A DNA stretch of 16,062 nucleotides from Clostridiaceae bacterium OM02-2AC (GTDB taxonomy: Bacteria; Bacillota_I; Bacilli_A; Erysipelotrichales; Erysipelotrichaceae), in assembly GCA_003481775.1 (NCBI GenBank), contig QULU01000058.1:1-16062 (forward strand), given 5' to 3'. The position numbers and the translations under genes are program-made. Shown here in pieces: positions 7,462 to 15,176 of the stretch. Below the pieces are notes generated by a model. That model searched no databases. It was given only the letters and a program-made list of their open reading frames with translations, and was not told where the DNA came from. Within the stretch, counting starts at the first letter, position 1. Each line of letters starts with the position of its first letter.

Positions 7462-8478
7462 TCATTTAGCAAAAAACTTGAATAAATAATAAATAGATAA
7501 AATCATTTTCCTTTTATATAGAAATTTAAGTACACAACTCTTTTTTTCTAAATCAGATATTTTGGTTTTACATGCTTCCTGAAATATTGGAGTCTTGCAT
7601 ACTTCTAAAATTTTCTTCTTTTTCTCTTTTCTATTTAAAGTGCATGTTTTACTAAATAAACTAAATACAAGACTGTTCATTCTTTTAATATAAAATCTAT
7701 TTAGATTATTTCGATTTACATCTAGCATATTTTCATGTAAAAGATATTTCTCTATGCTAGTTAGCACTAAGACACTAATATAGATTTCATTGTCCAAGTA
7801 CTTTGTTGACCCTGTATTTTTACGATCGTGGAAGTGATTATATATATATATATAATCACTTTTAAAATTAAATTTCTCACAATTAGAAAAATATGATAGA
7901 TTAAACAAAATATCCTCACCAAGTGTCAAATTGCAATTAAAAAAAATGTCATTTTTAATGATTTTATCTCTTTTGTATATTTTATTGCATGGAGAATAGA
8001 TGATAGATTGATTTAAATAATCTGCAAAGTGCTTTAAGAATTCTTTTTTATTTATAGTTTGTGTGTATGTTGTCGACATTATATCTGTATTTTTATCTTT
8101 CCCTATAAAACGATCAATCAAACCAAAAAAAACAATATCTGCAGTTTCATAATTCAATTCAGATATTAATTTTTTTAACGCATAAATATTTACATCATCA
8201 TCAGAATCAACAAAGAAAATAAAATTTCCCTTAGCTTTTCTAATACCTGCATTTCTAGCGGCTGAAACTCCTTGATTAGACTGACTTATAATTATCAAAT
8301 TATTCATTTTAGCCTGCATATCATATAAAATTTGACTGCTATCATCAATCGAACCATCGTCTATTGCGATAATTTCAACAACTTTCTTGTCCAAAAAGGC
8401 TAATTGCTCAAGCAATTTTTTTATAAAATTCTCACTATTATATACTGGAATTATGATACTTAACTTCTTTTTTGTCAT
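7462..8478 (-). CDS. Family 2 glycosyltransferase (GT-A fold)
   Basis: The 338-residue protein has a classic GT2 N-terminal catalytic domain: LSIIIPVYNSENF at 6-18, IDDGS at 39-43, QGVSAARNAGIR at 69-80, and the DxD-type metal/nucleotide site VDSDDD at 90-95. The C-terminal third is basic, ends in an amphipathic Lys-rich tail, and may sit at the membrane surface. It presumably adds one sugar of the repeat unit from a nucleotide-sugar donor on the cytoplasmic face; donor and linkage are unknown. The start overlaps the wzy end by 41 bases, with GGAGG about 11 bases upstream. An unusual 30-bp perfect palindrome with a (TA)8 core lies within the coding sequence and encodes the YIYIY stretch. Confidence 0.9.
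   Translation of the reverse strand: MTKKKLSIIIPVYNSENFIKKLLEQLAFLDKKVVEIIAIDDGSIDDSSQILYDMQAKMNNLIIISQSNQGVSAARNAGIRKAKGNFIFFVDSDDDVNIYALKKLISELNYETADIVFFGLIDRFIGKDKNTDIMSTTYTQTINKKEFLKHFADYLNQSIIYSPCNKIYKRDKIIKNDIFFNCNLTLGEDILFNLSYFSNCEKFNFKSDYIYIYNHFHDRKNTGSTKYLDNEIYISVLVLTSIEKYLLHENMLDVNRNNLNRFYIKRMNSLVFSLFSKTCTLNRKEKKKKILEVCKTPIFQEACKTKISDLEKKSCVLKFLYKRKMILSIYYLFKFFAK
7832..7861. repeat. Perfect 30-bp palindrome with (TA)8 core
   Basis: The sequence reads AAGTGAT-(TA)8-ATCACTT and equals its own reverse complement over 30 bases; the next bases outward (G at 7831, T at 7862) do not pair. It lies inside the second GT2 gene and encodes S-D-Y-I-Y-I-Y-N-H on the minus strand. It could extrude as a cruciform, or form an mRNA hairpin, and the dinucleotide tract could slip and shift the frame. 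Confidence 0.95.
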
Positions 8479-9823
8479 TTACTAAATATCCTCCACAAAA
8501 CCAAAATACTGTTGCAACAATAGATCCAGATAGTATTAAATTAGATTCAAATAAACCATAGAAAATAAGAGAAAAAAACAGAGAATAAATGCCTAAATAA
8601 ATAATTTCATCTTTGGTCTCATAATCATCAGTAATCAGCAATATTTTTATATGCAAGAAACCTTTATATAAAACAACTAAGATAATTAATAAAAACACCA
8701 ATAATCCTATAATTCCATTTGAAACAAATAAATCAACATAACTATTATGCGATCCTCCAACAACCATAGCACTATATTCTGTATTGGCATTTTCTAGTAA
8801 TGCGCGACTTAAATTAGCACTGCTAACACCTAATATAGGGTGTTTTAGTCCAGTCCTTAATCCATTCAAGATAAACTCAATTCTTCCCATTGTTGATTCT
8901 TCACTATTGTCTCGACCTAAATTAGCAATACGTGAATCTACTTCTTCAGCATCAACATTATTATCCTCTGCTACAGTGTCTGTATTTTCTTTTTCAATAT
9001 TTATTACTGAATTTTTAGGTATAGCTTCCTCATCTCTTATTGAATATAAGTATATTTCATTCTTAACATATACAATGCTTTTTTCTATAACTATATAAGT
9101 GCTGATTGAAGCTAGCATAATAACAAAGCTAAAAATTATAGCTTTAACTTTATTAAACCTTAGAATACGTGAAACAAAATAAGAAAAAACAAGCATAAAA
9201 ATAAGAAGTGTCACATATGACGCTCTCGATCCACACAGAATAATTTCTATTGATTGTACAATAATATTAAATATTAAAAAAATTTTAAATATTTGAAACC
9301 TTTTTAATATAATAATTGAAAATATCAAAGAGATTACCGCTAGAATCCCCCCTATATTAGGATTAGAATATATTCCACAATGTCTCCCTGTATATAAAGT
9401 AATATTAATACCATTAAAATATAAAGTAATACCAATAATGCTTGTTATAAATGTACAAACTATAAAATTAGTTAAAATGATGCCGGTAATTTTCCACCTT
9501 TTATCAGTATAGTTAAAAAGGATAATTAACTGTAGACATGAAAATGTAAAAATTTTAAAACTGTTTACTATATTATCATTTATAATAATAGTCAAAAAAT
9601 TAAATACTAAAAATAACATAGCTAGTATCTTACTTTTATTCCACATTTTCCATTCTTTATTCATAAACATTAAAACAAAGTCTATTAACAATAATAGCAG
9701 TAAAATATAATTAAATAGTGATGTTACTCTTTGATTAACATTATAAAAAGCATATGCAATAAAAGTTAATATAAAAACCAACCCTATAGTCAAAGAATAG
9801 ATAAAATTTTGTTTTTTAATCAT
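8438..9823 (-). CDS. wzy: Wzy-type polysaccharide polymerase
   Basis: This 461-residue multi-pass membrane protein of the O-antigen ligase/polymerase (Wzy_C) type is predicted to join repeat units outside the membrane. It shows about ten or more hydrophobic segments and one large extracytoplasmic loop at roughly 250-355. Family landmarks: GRHCGIYSNPNIGG at 146-159, CGSRASYVTL at 197-206, MGRIEFILNGLRTGLKHPIL at 312-331, and GSHNSYVDLFVSNGIIGLL at 357-375 with the conserved His359. The large loop has an unusually acidic stretch at about 264-309. An excellent ribosome binding site (AAAGGAGAG) precedes the start, 18 bases after the upstream GT2 gene. Polymerase is preferred over ligase because this is the only such protein in an operon that also has wzx; no second candidate is visible. 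Confidence 0.9.
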   Translation of the reverse strand: MIKKQNFIYSLTIGLVFILTFIAYAFYNVNQRVTSLFNYILLLLLLIDFVLMFMNKEWKMWNKSKILAMLFLVFNFLTIIINDNIVNSFKIFTFSCLQLIILFNYTDKRWKITGIILTNFIVCTFITSIIGITLYFNGINITLYTGRHCGIYSNPNIGGILAVISLIFSIIILKRFQIFKIFLIFNIIVQSIEIILCGSRASYVTLLIFMLVFSYFVSRILRFNKVKAIIFSFVIMLASISTYIVIEKSIVYVKNEIYLYSIRDEEAIPKNSVINIEKENTDTVAEDNNVDAEEVDSRIANLGRDNSEESTMGRIEFILNGLRTGLKHPILGVSSANLSRALLENANTEYSAMVVGGSHNSYVDLFVSNGIIGLLVFLLIILVVLYKGFLHIKILLITDDYETKDEIIYLGIYSLFFSLIFYGLFESNLILSGSIVATVFWFCGGYLVNDKKEVKYHNSSI

Positions 9824-9841
9824 AGTACTCTCCTTTAATAC

Positions 9842-10705
9842 TCATATGATGGAACTTAAAATTTTAAAATACAGTCGGGGCGGCAAATACATTATTTTTA
9901 AAATCATTTGATTACTAATATGTTTTCTTTTGATTACAAAATAATTAAGCCATTTACAATATTTAATCATTATTATAGCCAATTTATTGATTTTACTAAT
10001 ATTTTTTTCAAAAGGATTGAAATTCTTCAGTGATTCAAATACAGTGGATCTAGACGATATCTGCCCAACTATATTAGCTGCTGCATTGCCACCTCTCCAT
10101 CTTACACTTACAAGAGGTTCATTTATACAACCTAGTGGTGAAACTAAAGAGAGCTTAATCCATAAACAGGAGTCTTCACCAAATTTTAGACTTTCTTCAA
10201 ATCGAAACTCTTCATTTTTTAATATGGATTTTTTTACAATCACACTTGGTGTAGCTATTGGGGAACTATACATTATTTTCGGAAAAACATCACCTGCATA
10301 ATTACTGCATTCAACATTTTTTATTACTTTTTTAGTAAGATCTTCAAAAATTTCATAAGAACAAATACACCATGAGACTTCTTTATTATCTTTTAAAAAC
10401 TGTATTTGTTTTGTGATTTTTGTTGGTCTCCATAAGTCGTCACTATCTAAAAATGCTATATATTTACCATTAGATTCTCTTATCCCCTTATTTCGAGCGG
10501 ATGCTGCACCCTTATTTTCTGTATAAAAATACCTAATTTTATCTTTATATTTATAAACTATATCATCAATTTCTTCTATTGAACCATCATTGATTAATAT
10601 GATTTCTAAATTTGAATAGGTCTGGTTTATAGCACTTTCTATTGCCTCTGAAAGCCATGACTTACCTGAATAAAAAGGTATTATTACACTAACTAAATCG
10701 TTCAT
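9842..10705 (-). CDS. Family 2 glycosyltransferase (GT-A fold)
   Basis: The 287-residue protein opens directly with the GT2 domain: VSVIIPFYSGKSWL near residues 5-18, then ILINDGS, ENKGAASARNKGIRESNGK, and the DxD-type site FLDSDDLW at about 85-92. The C-terminal part is basic with hydrophobic patches, consistent with membrane association. It should add one sugar to the lipid-linked unit; the donor is unknown. The start at 10705 gives the common ATGA overlap with fnlC, with a weak GGATG just upstream. An in-frame ATG three codons earlier (10714) is possible but has no better signal. From this gene leftward the DNA becomes visibly more AT-rich than the fnl genes. Confidence 0.9.
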   Translation of the reverse strand: MNDLVSVIIPFYSGKSWLSEAIESAINQTYSNLEIILINDGSIEEIDDIVYKYKDKIRYFYTENKGAASARNKGIRESNGKYIAFLDSDDLWRPTKITKQIQFLKDNKEVSWCICSYEIFEDLTKKVIKNVECSNYAGDVFPKIMYSSPIATPSVIVKKSILKNEEFRFEESLKFGEDSCLWIKLSLVSPLGCINEPLVSVRWRGGNAAANIVGQISSRSTVFESLKNFNPFEKNISKINKLAIIMIKYCKWLNYFVIKRKHISNQMILKIMYLPPRLYFKILSSII

Positions 10706-11826
10706 TTCATCCATACTGTTTTATTGACAATATCGTAATAGCTTTGTATTATCTTTATTACTTTTACAGATACATTTGTATCCGCATAATCTTCAGCCAT
10801 TACAATTTCCTCTTGATTTTCATACATAGATACTGCTAATTCTAGAGATTGTTCCATTGTTCTTGAAGATATTCCACCAATTACAATTGTTCCTTTATCC
10901 AATACCTCTGGGCGCTCTGTACTTGTTCTTATCAGTACTCCAGGAAAACCTAACATAGCACTTTCTTCACTTAAAGTTCCACTATCACTTAATACACAAT
11001 ATGCGTTTTTTTGTAACTGATTGTAATCCATAAAACCAAATGGTTCCATGTTCTTTACTAATGGATGAAATTTAAAATTTCTTTTCTCTATGAATTTTTT
11101 ACTTCTTGGGTGCGTACTATAGATTACCGGGATTTGATATTTTTCCGCAATGGAATTTATAGAGTTCATTAGAGATATAAAGTTACTTTCATTATCAATA
11201 TTTTCTTCTCTATGTGCTGATACGAGAATATATTTTTTCGATTCTAAATTAAGCTTTGTCAATACTTCGCTAGATTCAATACCATCTTTATGCTGCTTTA
11301 AAACTTCTCTCATTGGAGATCCGGTCACAAAAATTGTCTTACCATCAATACCTTCATTTAATAAGTATCTTCTTGAATGTTCTGTATATGGAAGATTAAT
11401 GTCTGAAATATGATCTACAATTTTACGATTTATCATTTCTGATACATTCCAATCCCAGCATCGATTACCAGCTTCCATATGAAAAATAGGTACTTTTAAC
11501 CGTTTTGCGCTTATTGCTGCCAAAGCACTATTTGTATCTCCTAAGCAAAGAATAGCATCTGGCATTTCTTTTGATATCACATCATAGCTTTTTGCAATGA
11601 TATTCCCAATTGTTTCTCCTAGATTCTTTCCTACACAATTAAGGTAATAATCTGGTTCTCGCAAATCTAGATCATCAAAAAAAACCTGATTCAGTTTGTA
11701 ATCATAATTTTGACCAGTATGAACTAAAATATGATCAAAATATTTATCAGCACACTTTATTACTGCTGATAAACGTATTATTTCAGGTCTAGTTCCAATT
11801 ATTGTCATTAATTTTATTTTCTTCAT
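10702..11826 (-). CDS. fnlC: UDP-N-acetyl-L-fucosamine synthase (C2 epimerase)
   Basis: This is the last enzyme of UDP-L-FucNAc synthesis (FnlC/CapG/WbjD type). It is a member of the non-hydrolysing UDP-GlcNAc 2-epimerase fold that epimerises C2 of the UDP-6-deoxy-L-talo intermediate. The length of 374 residues is normal. Motifs: IGTRPEIIRL at 10-19, LGDTNSALAA at 95-104, HMEAGNRCWD at 116-125 followed by an NR pair, SAHREENI at 203-210, SDSGTLSEES at 280-289 and RTSTERPEVL at 300-309. The AGNRC/TSTERPE variants are typical of the FnlC group rather than MnaA. It starts 2 bases after fnlB with GAAGAGG upstream, and its stop overlaps the next gene by 4 bases. Position directly after fnlA and fnlB supports the assignment over a plain UDP-GlcNAc 2-epimerase. 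Confidence 0.93.
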   Translation of the reverse strand: MKKIKLMTIIGTRPEIIRLSAVIKCADKYFDHILVHTGQNYDYKLNQVFFDDLDLREPDYYLNCVGKNLGETIGNIIAKSYDVISKEMPDAILCLGDTNSALAAISAKRLKVPIFHMEAGNRCWDWNVSEMINRKIVDHISDINLPYTEHSRRYLLNEGIDGKTIFVTGSPMREVLKQHKDGIESSEVLTKLNLESKKYILVSAHREENIDNESNFISLMNSINSIAEKYQIPVIYSTHPRSKKFIEKRNFKFHPLVKNMEPFGFMDYNQLQKNAYCVLSDSGTLSEESAMLGFPGVLIRTSTERPEVLDKGTIVIGGISSRTMEQSLELAVSMYENQEEIVMAEDYADTNVSVKVIKIIQSYYDIVNKTVWMK

Positions 11827-11828
11827 TT

Positions 11829-12965
11829 TTATACCTCTTCAAAATATGTATCCGGATTTTCAGGATCGAATGGTTCATTTGCCCACATAACAGTAACCAT
11901 ATCCGTATCTCCAAAATTTTCTATATTATGTGTATAGCCTGTTGGAATATCGATCACTTCTAACTTATCTCCTGATACAGGATATTCAATTATCTCATTA
12001 TCATTTATCTTTCTAAAACGTATCATTCCGACTCCACTCACTACTAAGAATTTTTCATTTTTCGTATGATGCCAATGATTCCCTTTTGTAATTCCTGGTT
12101 TCGATATATTGATTGATACTTGACCATGTTCCTTCGTTCTTATAAATTCAGTAAATGAACCTCTATTATCTTTATTCATCTTCAATGGATAACTAAATTT
12201 ATCTTTCGGTAAATAAGATAAGTAAGTAGCGTATAGTTTTTTTGTAAATTCATCTGATTGATCGATAATAGATAAATCATTTCTACTTTCTTTTATTCTG
12301 TACAATATCTTTTCGATTTGATCCAGAGTTATATGATATTCTGGTTCAACCTTATTGTTGTCTTTTGAACTACGTTTTCCTTTTATACATTCCAAAATTT
12401 CATTTACTACATCATCGATATAACACAAAGACAAAACGACATTTCTATCATTAACTTGAATATCCAAACCATGAGCAATGTTATGACACCAAGTTGCTAT
12501 AACACTATTGTAGTTAGGTCTGCACCATTTCCCAAATAAATTAGCAAAGCGATAAATGAATATTGGATTACCTTTTTCTTTTCCAAATTTTAGTAAGAGT
12601 TCCTCACCCTCTTTTTTACTTTTTCCATAATCATTATCTTTTTCTGCTTGAATCGAAGAACTTACGAAAATAGGAGATTTGTTATTTGATTCTTTAAGAT
12701 AATTGCATAATGTTTCAGTAAAACCTGCATTCCCTTCATAAAAATCTTTAGGATCAGTAGGACGATTAACTCCTGCAAGATGTACTACAAAATCACAATC
12801 TGATGTATATTTTTTTAGATCTTCTTTTGTCGAAGTCAAATCATATTCATATACCTCATCAATTATAACTGCATGTGTCTTATCTTTATCTGTCTGGATA
12901 TTCTTCAATGTAGATACTAGATTTTTACCAACGAATCCTTTGGCACCTGTAACTAAGATTTTCAT
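11829..12965 (-). CDS. fnlB: UDP-talosamine-type C3 epimerase/C4 reductase
   Basis: This is a FnlB/CapF/WbjC-type bifunctional enzyme of 378 residues with two visible domains. The N-terminal SDR domain has the nucleotide-binding GAKGFVGKNL at 7-16, catalytic-region SSS at 102-104 and YGKSK at 113-117. The C-terminal cupin domain, from about 265, has TKGNHWHHTKNEKF at 293-306 and GYTHNIEN at 343-350 as likely metal ligands. In CapF the cupin epimerises C3 of the product of FnlA and the SDR domain reduces C4 with NADPH, giving the UDP-6-deoxy-L-talose intermediate used by FnlC. The gene shares one base with the fnlA stop (TAATG) and has only a weak ribosome binding site, so translational coupling is likely. 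The domain order and length match the family, with no sign of damage. Confidence 0.95.
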   Translation of the reverse strand: MKILVTGAKGFVGKNLVSTLKNIQTDKDKTHAVIIDEVYEYDLTSTKEDLKKYTSDCDFVVHLAGVNRPTDPKDFYEGNAGFTETLCNYLKESNNKSPIFVSSSIQAEKDNDYGKSKKEGEELLLKFGKEKGNPIFIYRFANLFGKWCRPNYNSVIATWCHNIAHGLDIQVNDRNVVLSLCYIDDVVNEILECIKGKRSSKDNNKVEPEYHITLDQIEKILYRIKESRNDLSIIDQSDEFTKKLYATYLSYLPKDKFSYPLKMNKDNRGSFTEFIRTKEHGQVSINISKPGITKGNHWHHTKNEKFLVVSGVGMIRFRKINDNEIIEYPVSGDKLEVIDIPTGYTHNIENFGDTDMVTVMWANEPFDPENPDTYFEEV

Positions 12966-14008
12966 TATTCATTTACCCAATTTTCTAATTCTGCTCTAAC
13001 TAATGGAACTTCCATCAATTTATTCTTAACTGCTTCTACTTCCATTAATTCTGTATTATTGGAGTTAAATTGTGTAAGTTTTGCTTCTTTAATTCCTTCA
13101 GAAAAGTATTTATCATAATTCAAATCTCTCTTATCTGCTGGTACTCTATAAAAACTACCTAAATCAATTGCATTTGCACATTCTTCATCAGTAAGTAATG
13201 TCTCATACATCTTTTCACCATGTCTAATACCAATTACTTTTATTTCATTCTTTGCATGGAATAATTCTTTAACTGCTTCTGCTAAAACTTCAATGGTACA
13301 AGCAGGAGCTTTTTGTACAAAAATATCTCCACTTTGCCCATTGTCAAATGCAAATAGTACCAAATCTACTGCTTCTTCCAATGTCATGACAAATCTTGTC
13401 ATCATTGGTTCAGTTAAAGTAAGATTGTTTCCTTCTTTAATTTGGTTAATAAAAAGAGGTACAACAGAACCTCTCGAAGCTAATACATTTCCATATCTTG
13501 TACACATGATGCTTGTCTTTTCTGGATCAACAGTCCTAGATTTAGCAACGATAACTTTCTCCATCATAGCTTTACTTGTTCCCATTGCATTTACTGGATA
13601 AGCTGCTTTATCAGTTGATAAACATACCACTTTTTTTACACCACATTCAATTGCTGCTGTTAATACATTTTCTGTTCCTAAAACATTTGTCTTTACTGCT
13701 TCAATCGGAAAAAATTCACAACTAGGTACTTGTTTGAGTGCTGCTGCATGATAAACATAATCTACACCATACATAGCATTTTTAATAGATGCTAAATCTC
13801 TTACATCTCCAATATGGAATTTTAATTTACGAAATGATTTGGGATATTTAGCTTGATATTCATGACGCATGTTATCTTGTTTTAATTCATCTCTACTAAA
13901 TATGCGAATTTCTTTAATATCTGTATTTAAAAATCGATTTAAAACTGCATTACCAAAAGATCCAGTCCCTCCAGTAATTAATAATGTTTTATCTTTAAAT
14001 TGTGTCAT
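12965..14008 (-). CDS. fnlA: UDP-GlcNAc 4,6-dehydratase/5-epimerase
   Basis: FnlA/CapE/WbjB-type enzyme of 347 residues, first committed step from UDP-GlcNAc to UDP-L-FucNAc. It is an extended SDR: ITGGTGSFGNAVL at 11-23 binds the nicotinamide cofactor, HIGDVRD at 65-71 and HAAALKQVP at 87-95 follow. STDKAAYPVNAMGTSK at 131-146 forms the active site. The usual Y-x-x-x-K is M142-x-x-x-K146, the replacement reported for Staphylococcus aureus CapE; Asp133/Lys134 are the retained dehydratase residues. TRYGNVLASRGSVVPLF further on is also characteristic. GGAGG lies about 10 bases before the start; the gene begins inside the last 14 bases of the GT4 gene. It is cytoplasmic and lacks the membrane domain of larger CapD/WbpM-type dehydratases. 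Confidence 0.95.
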   Translation of the reverse strand: MTQFKDKTLLITGGTGSFGNAVLNRFLNTDIKEIRIFSRDELKQDNMRHEYQAKYPKSFRKLKFHIGDVRDLASIKNAMYGVDYVYHAAALKQVPSCEFFPIEAVKTNVLGTENVLTAAIECGVKKVVCLSTDKAAYPVNAMGTSKAMMEKVIVAKSRTVDPEKTSIMCTRYGNVLASRGSVVPLFINQIKEGNNLTLTEPMMTRFVMTLEEAVDLVLFAFDNGQSGDIFVQKAPACTIEVLAEAVKELFHAKNEIKVIGIRHGEKMYETLLTDEECANAIDLGSFYRVPADKRDLNYDKYFSEGIKEAKLTQFNSNNTELMEVEAVKNKLMEVPLVRAELENWVNE

Positions 14009-15176
14009 ATAAGCTATCCTCCATAAACTTTTCTATTTGTTTAACATTTTTTTCTACATTAAAAAATTTTTTTCCATATAAATAAGCGTTATTTGCTTTT
14101 TTCGCTTGTATTTCTTTTGATTCACATATTTTCTTTATCGTATGAATGATGTCGTTATAATCTAATGCACTACACCACCATCCACAGTCAGCATCGTATA
14201 TCATATCTTTTACATCAGTGTAAGTATCCGTTATTGCTAATATGGGTTTGCCAAGTTTGCAATAAGTAGATAACTTCGATGGTATATTTGCAATTGTAAA
14301 TCTAGGATCAAGACTTATTATTCCAACATCTATTTGCTCTAATAATTTCTCATATTCTTTTGATGCCATATATGGATAAAATTTAAAATGATTATTATGT
14401 TTTCTAGCATATTCTTCACACAAAAAGCTTTCAGCACCTTTTCCGACGATTATGAAATTTGCTTTAGAATAGTCTCTTAAGTTGTCAATAATTTTTATTA
14501 ACGTGCTAATATTTTGAGGTTTTCCAATATTACCTCCAAACAAAAAAGTTGTAGTTGCTTTATTATTTGAAATATTTTGAGGTTTCTGTTTAAACTTTAC
14601 AGAATTATAAAAAATATCGCTCTTTTTATAAATATGTGAGCCGAAAGGCTTTAAATATTCCTTATTTTTTTCAGACATGCAACCAATATAATCTGAAATT
14701 TCATAAAGTTTATGCTCTTTTCTTCTAAAGAATTTATAGATTAAACCATTTTTTTTCATCATATCTAAATCTACAGCATTCTGTGGAAATATGTCTTTAA
14801 GCATTAAAAACGCTTTGGCTTTATATTTTCTTTTACAGTATGCCACTACACCATTTAAGCTAATAGGGGGTGTGGCATATAAAATTAAATCAAATTCATG
14901 ATTATTTAAATTTTCTTTGATACCAGCAATAAATTGATTTTCCAAAAGAAGCATATTTAACCCTTTTTTAAATATTTTTTTTTCGAATTGATTACCAGTT
15001 TTTATTTCTAATACGGAAAATTTATTTGATATCACCATTAATCCATTCCTATCTACAGAAGGATTGCTTCGACAAACTACTATATCATGGTTATTCTCTA
15101 AAAGACAATTAATCAAATCATTGTATATAGAACCGCCTGATATTTCATAAACAATAGTGGGAAACAGTATCCTCAT
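13995..15176 (-). CDS. WbuB-like GT4 glycosyltransferase, probable FucNAc transferase
   Basis: The 393-residue GT-B protein has an N-terminal acceptor domain (Gly-rich EISGGSIYNDL at 11-21; ATPPISLNG at 101-109; LKDIFPQNAVDL at 126-137, corresponding to the DLWPE region of WbuB). Its C-terminal GT4 domain shows FLFGGNIGKPQNI at 211-223, FIIVGKGAE at 241-249, and the donor-binding IPSKLSTYCKLGKPILA at 298-314. WbuB-type genes commonly accompany fnlABC, which makes transfer of L-FucNAc the best guess, though this is context rather than proof. It overlaps the acetyltransferase stop by 4 bases and fnlA by 14. An A9 run (14975-14983) keeps frame. No membrane anchor is evident; it should act at the cytoplasmic face. 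Confidence 0.87.
   Translation of the reverse strand: MRILFPTIVYEISGGSIYNDLINCLLENNHDIVVCRSNPSVDRNGLMVISNKFSVLEIKTGNQFEKKIFKKGLNMLLLENQFIAGIKENLNNHEFDLILYATPPISLNGVVAYCKRKYKAKAFLMLKDIFPQNAVDLDMMKKNGLIYKFFRRKEHKLYEISDYIGCMSEKNKEYLKPFGSHIYKKSDIFYNSVKFKQKPQNISNNKATTTFLFGGNIGKPQNISTLIKIIDNLRDYSKANFIIVGKGAESFLCEEYARKHNNHFKFYPYMASKEYEKLLEQIDVGIISLDPRFTIANIPSKLSTYCKLGKPILAITDTYTDVKDMIYDADCGWWCSALDYNDIIHTIKKICESKEIQAKKANNAYLYGKKFFNVEKNVKQIEKFMEDSLYDTI

Noticed and set aside
8784..9098. 104-codon open frame on the plus strand opposite wzy
   Set aside because: It mirrors a strongly supported membrane protein gene, its Ser/Leu-rich product resembles no family, and it has no convincing ribosome binding site.
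8438..9823. O-antigen ligase (WaaL)
   Set aside because: Same superfamily, but the operon has Wzx and needs a polymerase, there is no other candidate, and a Gram-positive host has no lipid A core acceptor.
9987..10301. 104-codon open frame on the plus strand opposite the first GT2 gene
   Set aside because: Shadow of the GT2 coding sequence, with no family signature and no supporting neighbours on the plus strand. The same applies to the plus-strand frames at 5061-5252, 6351-6542, 11150-11413 and 13293-13601.
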